From contig JAUCBJ010000462.1 in NCBI GenBank assembly GCA_032718475.1, forward strand, positions 1-28,700: 28,700 nt of DNA, read 5' to 3'. Origin of the DNA: Nemertoderma westbladi (Eukaryota > Xenacoelomorpha > Nemertodermatida > Nemertodermatidae). Made by a program: the position numbers and the translations under genes. Shown here piece after piece: positions 24,868 to 28,700 of the stretch. The notes below the pieces were generated by a model. It was not told the DNA's origin, did no database searches, and saw nothing but the letters and a program-made list of their open reading frames with translations. Positions within the stretch are counted from its first letter, which is position 1; each line of letters begins with the position of its first letter.

Positions 24868-27800
24868 TTACCACATCGCACCTATCTTACCACCTATCCG
24901 CACTTTTACCGATCGGACTCTTCCGTCCTCGTCGGAGTAAGTGCCTACAACTCTCGCCAACCGCCATTGGTTGTTGATGATAGTATCATCCGTAACGATT
25001 ACGAGATCTCCCTCTCTTAACTCCCTATTTGGCTTCCTCCACTTGCTTCTTTTATGGAGCATGGGTAGGTATTCTTCGACCCACCTCCTCCAATACTCTG
25101 CGCTTATTGCTTTAGCGACTTTCCAACTCTGGTGGGAGTGTATGTCATCTGGGTCTACACCCCGCATATCGATGGTCGCTGGCCTTTCCATCAGAAAATG
25201 GCTAGGCGTCAGCACGTCTAGTGACTCAGGGTCATCATTCTCTGGGTATAGCGGTCTGCTATTAATGATCCCCTCACACTTCGCAAGCACTGTTCTCAAG
25301 ACGTCCTCTGTGACCATGTGGGTGTTCATTAGCTTCGTCATTAGACGCTTTGAACTGCCCACCAGTCTCTCGACGCATCCTAGTGTATGTGGTGCATACG
25401 GCGTCATTCTCTCCCACTTTACTTGTCGTCGTCTCATGGCCGCCCTGACTTCCTCCCCTTCTAAGATGTCCAAGGCCTCTGCCATCTCATTCTCTGCGCC
25501 CACAAAGTTTGTGCCGTTGTCGCTGTATATCACTGCGATCGTCCCACCTTTGCGGTCTCTAAACCTTTCTAAGGCATTAATGAATGCTGATGCGGTTGCA
25601 TCTTGGGCGAGTTCTATCCCTACCGCCCGCGTGTTGTTATATACGAAGATGATACCGTAGCGTTTCTCCGTGTGCCGCATCACCTTGATCTTTATCGGCC
25701 CGAACATGTCCACACCGCAATGCGTAAATGGCGGGTCGTGCTGTCTTACTCTACTCGCTGGTAGTGGCGCCATCTCTTGTATGGCTCGCTCCTTCTTCGC
25801 TTGTCGGCAGGTCTGGCACTGCCCCACCACCGCTTTTACCTTCTTCCTCAACTGTTTGACCCAAAAGGTCCTCCTTATCTCGGTGAGAGTTCTGTTGGTG
25901 CCCCCGTGCAATATCGACTTATGGGAGTCCCAGATAATCTGGTGAACTATTGGCGATCCTGTTGGAATGATGATGGGTTTCGGTGGTACGATTATGCTGT
26001 TGCTGTATCCCACCCTAGAATTCATTACTAGAATCCCGTCGTCATTAAGTTGTGGCGACAGCGTGATCAGCTCGCTGTCCCATCGGAGGTGCTGTTGGTT
26101 ACCGACGCGTTCCACCTCGTCGCCATAGTTCTTCCGTTGTTCATAGCGGATGACTGCCTTGGCCGCTCCTTCCAGATCTATGGATGTCCTGATCTTCTTG
26201 TCTTTGCCGACTCCCGCAAGGAAATTCCCGAAGGCTCTCCAGTACGCCACTAGTTTCTTGGTCTTATACCAACTAGAACTGTAGCTGAGGAGTTTATCCG
26301 TCGGGTTATCGCATAGTTCTCGTTTTGGTTGCACGTCCCTAATCTCCCTCACCATCTGGGAGTATATCTCTTCTCCCTCTGAATCTCCTTCTTCTCCCTC
26401 TGACACTACTTCTGAGCCCGGGTCCACCTTTCTCATCGGCGGCCAGGCCTCCTTATCGCTCAGAAATTGTGGCCCATGTTGCCACAATACTTCCTTCTTC
26501 AAGAAAGTGTGGCGTACCACGCCCCTCGACAACAAGTCCGTTGGGTTCTCGTCCGTTGGGCAGTAGTGCCACCTTTCCAGTTCTGTGGTCGCCCTTATTT
26601 CGTCCACTCTATTTGCGACGAATATTGGGTATCTCGTCCTTTCGTTATGTAGCCAACCAAGCACTACCATGGAGTCCGTCCAGTAGTGCGTCTCCACTAT
26701 GTTGGGAATAGTATCCACTAGGTAGGCTGTGGCTCTAACTCCTAGTCTCGCAGCTGTCAATTCTAACTTGGGAACTGATGCTGAATCTGGCGGCGTTGAC
26801 TTTGCTTTGCTAAAGGCCAGTCTGGGCTTGTGAGGCCCCTCTCGTTGTACTAAATAGAGTGCCGCTCCGTACGCCTCCAACGACGCATCGGAGAACATAT
26901 GTAGGTCCAGATTCGTCATGTTCCCATCCGGGAAATACACTCGTGGCATGTTGTATGTTCCCATCTTCTCCAAGTCTCCTGTCCACTTACTCCACTGTTT
27001 CTTGATTTCCTCTGGTACCTCTACGTCCCACTCATCCTTCAATTTGTATACTCTCTTGAGTATCTGTTTCCCCGTGACTAATAATGGGGATGCTAGGCCT
27101 AGGGGATCGTATATCCTTGCTATATACGATACATAGCCCCTCTTCGTGTGGATGTCTGCGCCCTCCTGGCTCAGCTGATACTTCAGTTCGTCTGTCTCTC
27201 TGTTCCACACGATTCCCAATGCCTTCTGTTGAGATTCTGTTCTCTTGTTCGCCATGTCCTGCCCTTTGGCTGTTGTGGGATTATCCATGGTCGATTCTGG
27301 TCTCTTGTCCTCTATCGCCTTGATAAATTCTTCCGAACTGGATTGGAATTTGGTCAGGTTAAAGCCGGATCCTTTTAGGATGTCGCGAACCTCGCGCCCT
27401 GTGTCCAGTATCTCCTTAACCGTATTTCCAGACTCCATTCCGTCGTCTACGTAGAAGCCGCGTCGAATCATATCGACGGCCCTAGTGCTGTATCTATCTT
27501 CCTTCCCCTTCACTGTGTCTCTCACTGCCATAGTCGTCGTAAATGAAGACGACTTGGCCCCCATGTTTTGTACTACCATCTTATATGCCGGTATTATCGA
27601 CGGTTCTTCCTCGCCGTTATACCATAAGAAGCGTTGACTGTCGCTATCTTCCTCCGTTACACGGACTTGGTTGAACATGCCTTCTATGTCACACGTGAAG
27701 GCGTGTTTCCCATTTCTAAATCTAAGTAGGACCTCTATGCCCGAGTTGTATATGTTTGGACCTTCTAACAGATAGTCGTTTAAGCATTTTCCGTTGGTCT

Positions 27801-28700
27801 TTGCCGATGCGTCAACTACCATCCGCAGTTTACCTTTCTTTGGGTCTAAAGCCACGTGGAGTGGCAGGTAATATGTCCTGTCCGTGTTCGGTTCGTCGAC
27901 CGGTAACTCCACGGCCCATCCTTTCTCGACGTACTTCTTAATCGTTCTGTGGATGTACTCATTCTTCTCGGGGCTCCGTTTTAGTGTTTGTTTCAGCTTG
28001 CGGAGTCTCGTGAGTACCATCCCTCTATTATCGGGTAGTGGTATCTTCGGTAGTTTCCATACCATTCCTATAGTATACCGCCCCTCATCGCATGTCATCG
28101 ATTCCTCCACGCTTTGTAAAGCCTGCTTGTCTTCTACCGAGGTCCCGACCCCGGTCTCTTTTAGTCCCTCGAAATCTTGTCTGAGCAGTCTTTTAAGCTG
28201 CTCCTCTGCTCCCTCATCACCCATTTCCTGCATTGTTCCCGCGAACATGCATCCTGATGTCTCCGACATCCTAAATGGTATCTTGCTCTTGATTGGGCCA
28301 CTCAGCGTCCACCCGAATGGTGTTAATATCGCCACCGGGTCACACTGCTTGTCTTCGCCGAAGACCGTTTGCATTCTTTCGTGGGCCGTCGGGCAGTCCA
28401 TTCCTACTATGATGGATACCTTCCTAACGTCCACGTCTGGGATTGAGAAGTCAATGTCGTCCAGGAATTTATATTGCTCGACCTCGATGTTGGTTGGCCG
28501 CCTGGCATTGATATTAATTGACTCTATCACTTGGATGGGGTCGATGGTTGCCCCATAGTCGCATCCCGGTGCCACCGCTGCAATTGCGCACCGTCCGGTT
28601 CTCATCTCCAGGATCTCATCTTTGCTAGAGATGGTTGTTACCGCCATTCTGCTTGGCCTCGTTCTCAATCCTATCTCTTCGGCCACCCATTCCTCGACTA
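24868..28700 (-). CDS. pol: BEL/Pao Pol polyprotein (peptidase, RT, RNase H, integrase), N-terminus outside window
   Basis: At least 1,277 uninterrupted codons; the frame is still open at the right edge. Order on the minus strand: C-terminal part of a Pao-type A17 peptidase with IIVGMDCPTAH (about 28380-28410; the catalytic Asp should lie just beyond the window); RT with motif A FTCDIEGMFNQV (about 27665-27700) and catalytic YVDD (27442-27453); RNase H-like domain with MFSDAS (about 26882-26900) and WTDSMVV (about 26667-26690); integrase H2C2 zinc site ending CQTCRQAK (about 25800-25920); integrase core with D in GVDMFGP (about 25699-25719), D in YSDNGTNF (about 25506-25527) and E in GCVERLVG (about 25358-25380); C-terminal DUF5641-like domain (about 24880-25140). 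All visible catalytic residues are present, so the enzyme could be active. It copies the element's RNA to DNA and integrates it. TAA stop near 24868. Confidence 0.93.
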   Translation of the reverse strand, partial: VEEWVAEEIGLRTRPSRMAVTTISSKDEILEMRTGRCAIAAVAPGCDYGATIDPIQVIESININARRPTNIEVEQYKFLDDIDFSIPDVDVRKVSIIVGMDCPTAHERMQTVFGEDKQCDPVAILTPFGWTLSGPIKSKIPFRMSETSGCMFAGTMQEMGDEGAEEQLKRLLRQDFEGLKETGVGTSVEDKQALQSVEESMTCDEGRYTIGMVWKLPKIPLPDNRGMVLTRLRKLKQTLKRSPEKNEYIHRTIKKYVEKGWAVELPVDEPNTDRTYYLPLHVALDPKKGKLRMVVDASAKTNGKCLNDYLLEGPNIYNSGIEVLLRFRNGKHAFTCDIEGMFNQVRVTEEDSDSQRFLWYNGEEEPSIIPAYKMVVQNMGAKSSSFTTTMAVRDTVKGKEDRYSTRAVDMIRRGFYVDDGMESGNTVKEILDTGREVRDILKGSGFNLTKFQSSSEEFIKAIEDKRPESTMDNPTTAKGQDMANKRTESQQKALGIVWNRETDELKYQLSQEGADIHTKRGYVSYIARIYDPLGLASPLLVTGKQILKRVYKLKDEWDVEVPEEIKKQWSKWTGDLEKMGTYNMPRVYFPDGNMTNLDLHMFSDASLEAYGAALYLVQREGPHKPRLAFSKAKSTPPDSASVPKLELTAARLGVRATAYLVDTIPNIVETHYWTDSMVVLGWLHNERTRYPIFVANRVDEIRATTELERWHYCPTDENPTDLLSRGVVRHTFLKKEVLWQHGPQFLSDKEAWPPMRKVDPGSEVVSEGEEGDSEGEEIYSQMVREIRDVQPKRELCDNPTDKLLSYSSSWYKTKKLVAYWRAFGNFLAGVGKDKKIRTSIDLEGAAKAVIRYEQRKNYGDEVERVGNQQHLRWDSELITLSPQLNDDGILVMNSRVGYSNSIIVPPKPIIIPTGSPIVHQIIWDSHKSILHGGTNRTLTEIRRTFWVKQLRKKVKAVVGQCQTCRQAKKERAIQEMAPLPASRVRQHDPPFTHCGVDMFGPIKIKVMRHTEKRYGIIFVYNNTRAVGIELAQDATASAFINALERFRDRKGGTIAVIYSDNGTNFVGAENEMAEALDILEGEEVRAAMRRRQVKWERMTPYAPHTLGCVERLVGSSKRLMTKLMNTHMVTEDVLRTVLAKCEGIINSRPLYPENDDPESLDVLTPSHFLMERPATIDMRGVDPDDIHSHQSWKVAKAISAEYWRRWVEEYLPMLHKRSKWRKPNRELREGDLVIVTDDTIINNQWRLARVVGTYSDEDGRVRSVKVRIGGKIGAMW

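Larger units (their letters stand above)
21664..28700 (-). mobile_element. BEL/Pao LTR retrotransposon, right part outside the window
   Basis: A minus-strand element. Reading from the right edge: pol (28700-24868), a minisatellite spacer, a zinc-knuckle ORF (23932-22930), about 700 bp of G-rich non-coding sequence, polypurine tract and 3' LTR. The gag region, 5' LTR and primer-binding site lie beyond the window. It is inserted into the plus-strand RTE copy. The intact pol frame suggests a relatively recent insertion. BEL/Pao assignment rests on the A17-type peptidase region, YVDD-type RT and C-terminal DUF5641-like domain. Confidence 0.85.

Noticed and set aside
24941-28558. Plus-strand open frames opposite BEL pol
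   Set aside because: Shadows of a 1,270-codon pol with all catalytic motifs.

Overview
This is eukaryotic, almost certainly invertebrate-animal, DNA. It has AT-rich, intron-era intergenic sequence, microsatellites, small foldback elements, and three classes of retrotransposon (restriction-endonuclease-type non-LTR, RTE-type non-LTR and BEL/Pao LTR). The one convincing host gene encodes a tripartite-motif (RING/B-box/coiled-coil) protein. I cannot name the species; a marine invertebrate is plausible because TRIM expansions and these retroelements are common there, but that is inference.

Layout. 1-2.5 kb: a 5'-truncated RLE-type non-LTR retrotransposon (copy A, minus strand) with an intact reverse transcriptase and C-terminal endonuclease. 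It abuts a 0.26-kb repeat that recurs at 18.9 kb. 3.1-3.5 kb: a poly-C repeat and a 0.25-kb palindromic MITE bounded by TTAA. 3.95-6.34 kb: an intronless 796-codon RING/B-box/coiled-coil gene with a mid-protein transmembrane segment and a beta-rich C-terminal domain. 6.3-8.9 kb: AT-rich, with one unrecognised 140-codon frame. 9.0-9.5 kb: a 514-bp foldback element. 9.7-9.86 kb: an RTE scrap.

10.3-13.9 kb: a near-full-length but decayed second RLE-type element (copy B, minus strand). It carries a YADD-to-YADV change, frameshifts and a nonsense codon, and an in-frame 24-bp minisatellite inside the reverse transcriptase. 14.2-15.2 kb: a 15-bp-unit palindromic array, a tRNA-like SINE head and an RTE 3' fragment. 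15.2-18.9 kb: no gene; a G-rich/T-rich island, a second tRNA-like sequence and a hairpin.

18.9-28.7 kb is a nested stack. An RTE element on the plus strand (tandem 5' leader, endonuclease domain) was split by a 5'-truncated RTE copy on the minus strand, flanked by a 9-bp target duplication. The outer RTE copy is in turn cut off on its right by a BEL/Pao element on the minus strand. The BEL element shows its 3' LTR, polypurine tract, a zinc-knuckle ORF lying downstream of pol (where an env-like gene would sit), a 13-copy hairpin minisatellite, and a pol frame that runs off the right edge of the window.

The host gene is the only candidate cellular function. Everything else is a history of retroelement insertion. 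The most unusual items are the zinc-knuckle third ORF of the BEL element, the membrane-anchored TRIM-like protein, and the repeat-encoded insertion between RT motifs in the RLE-type family.
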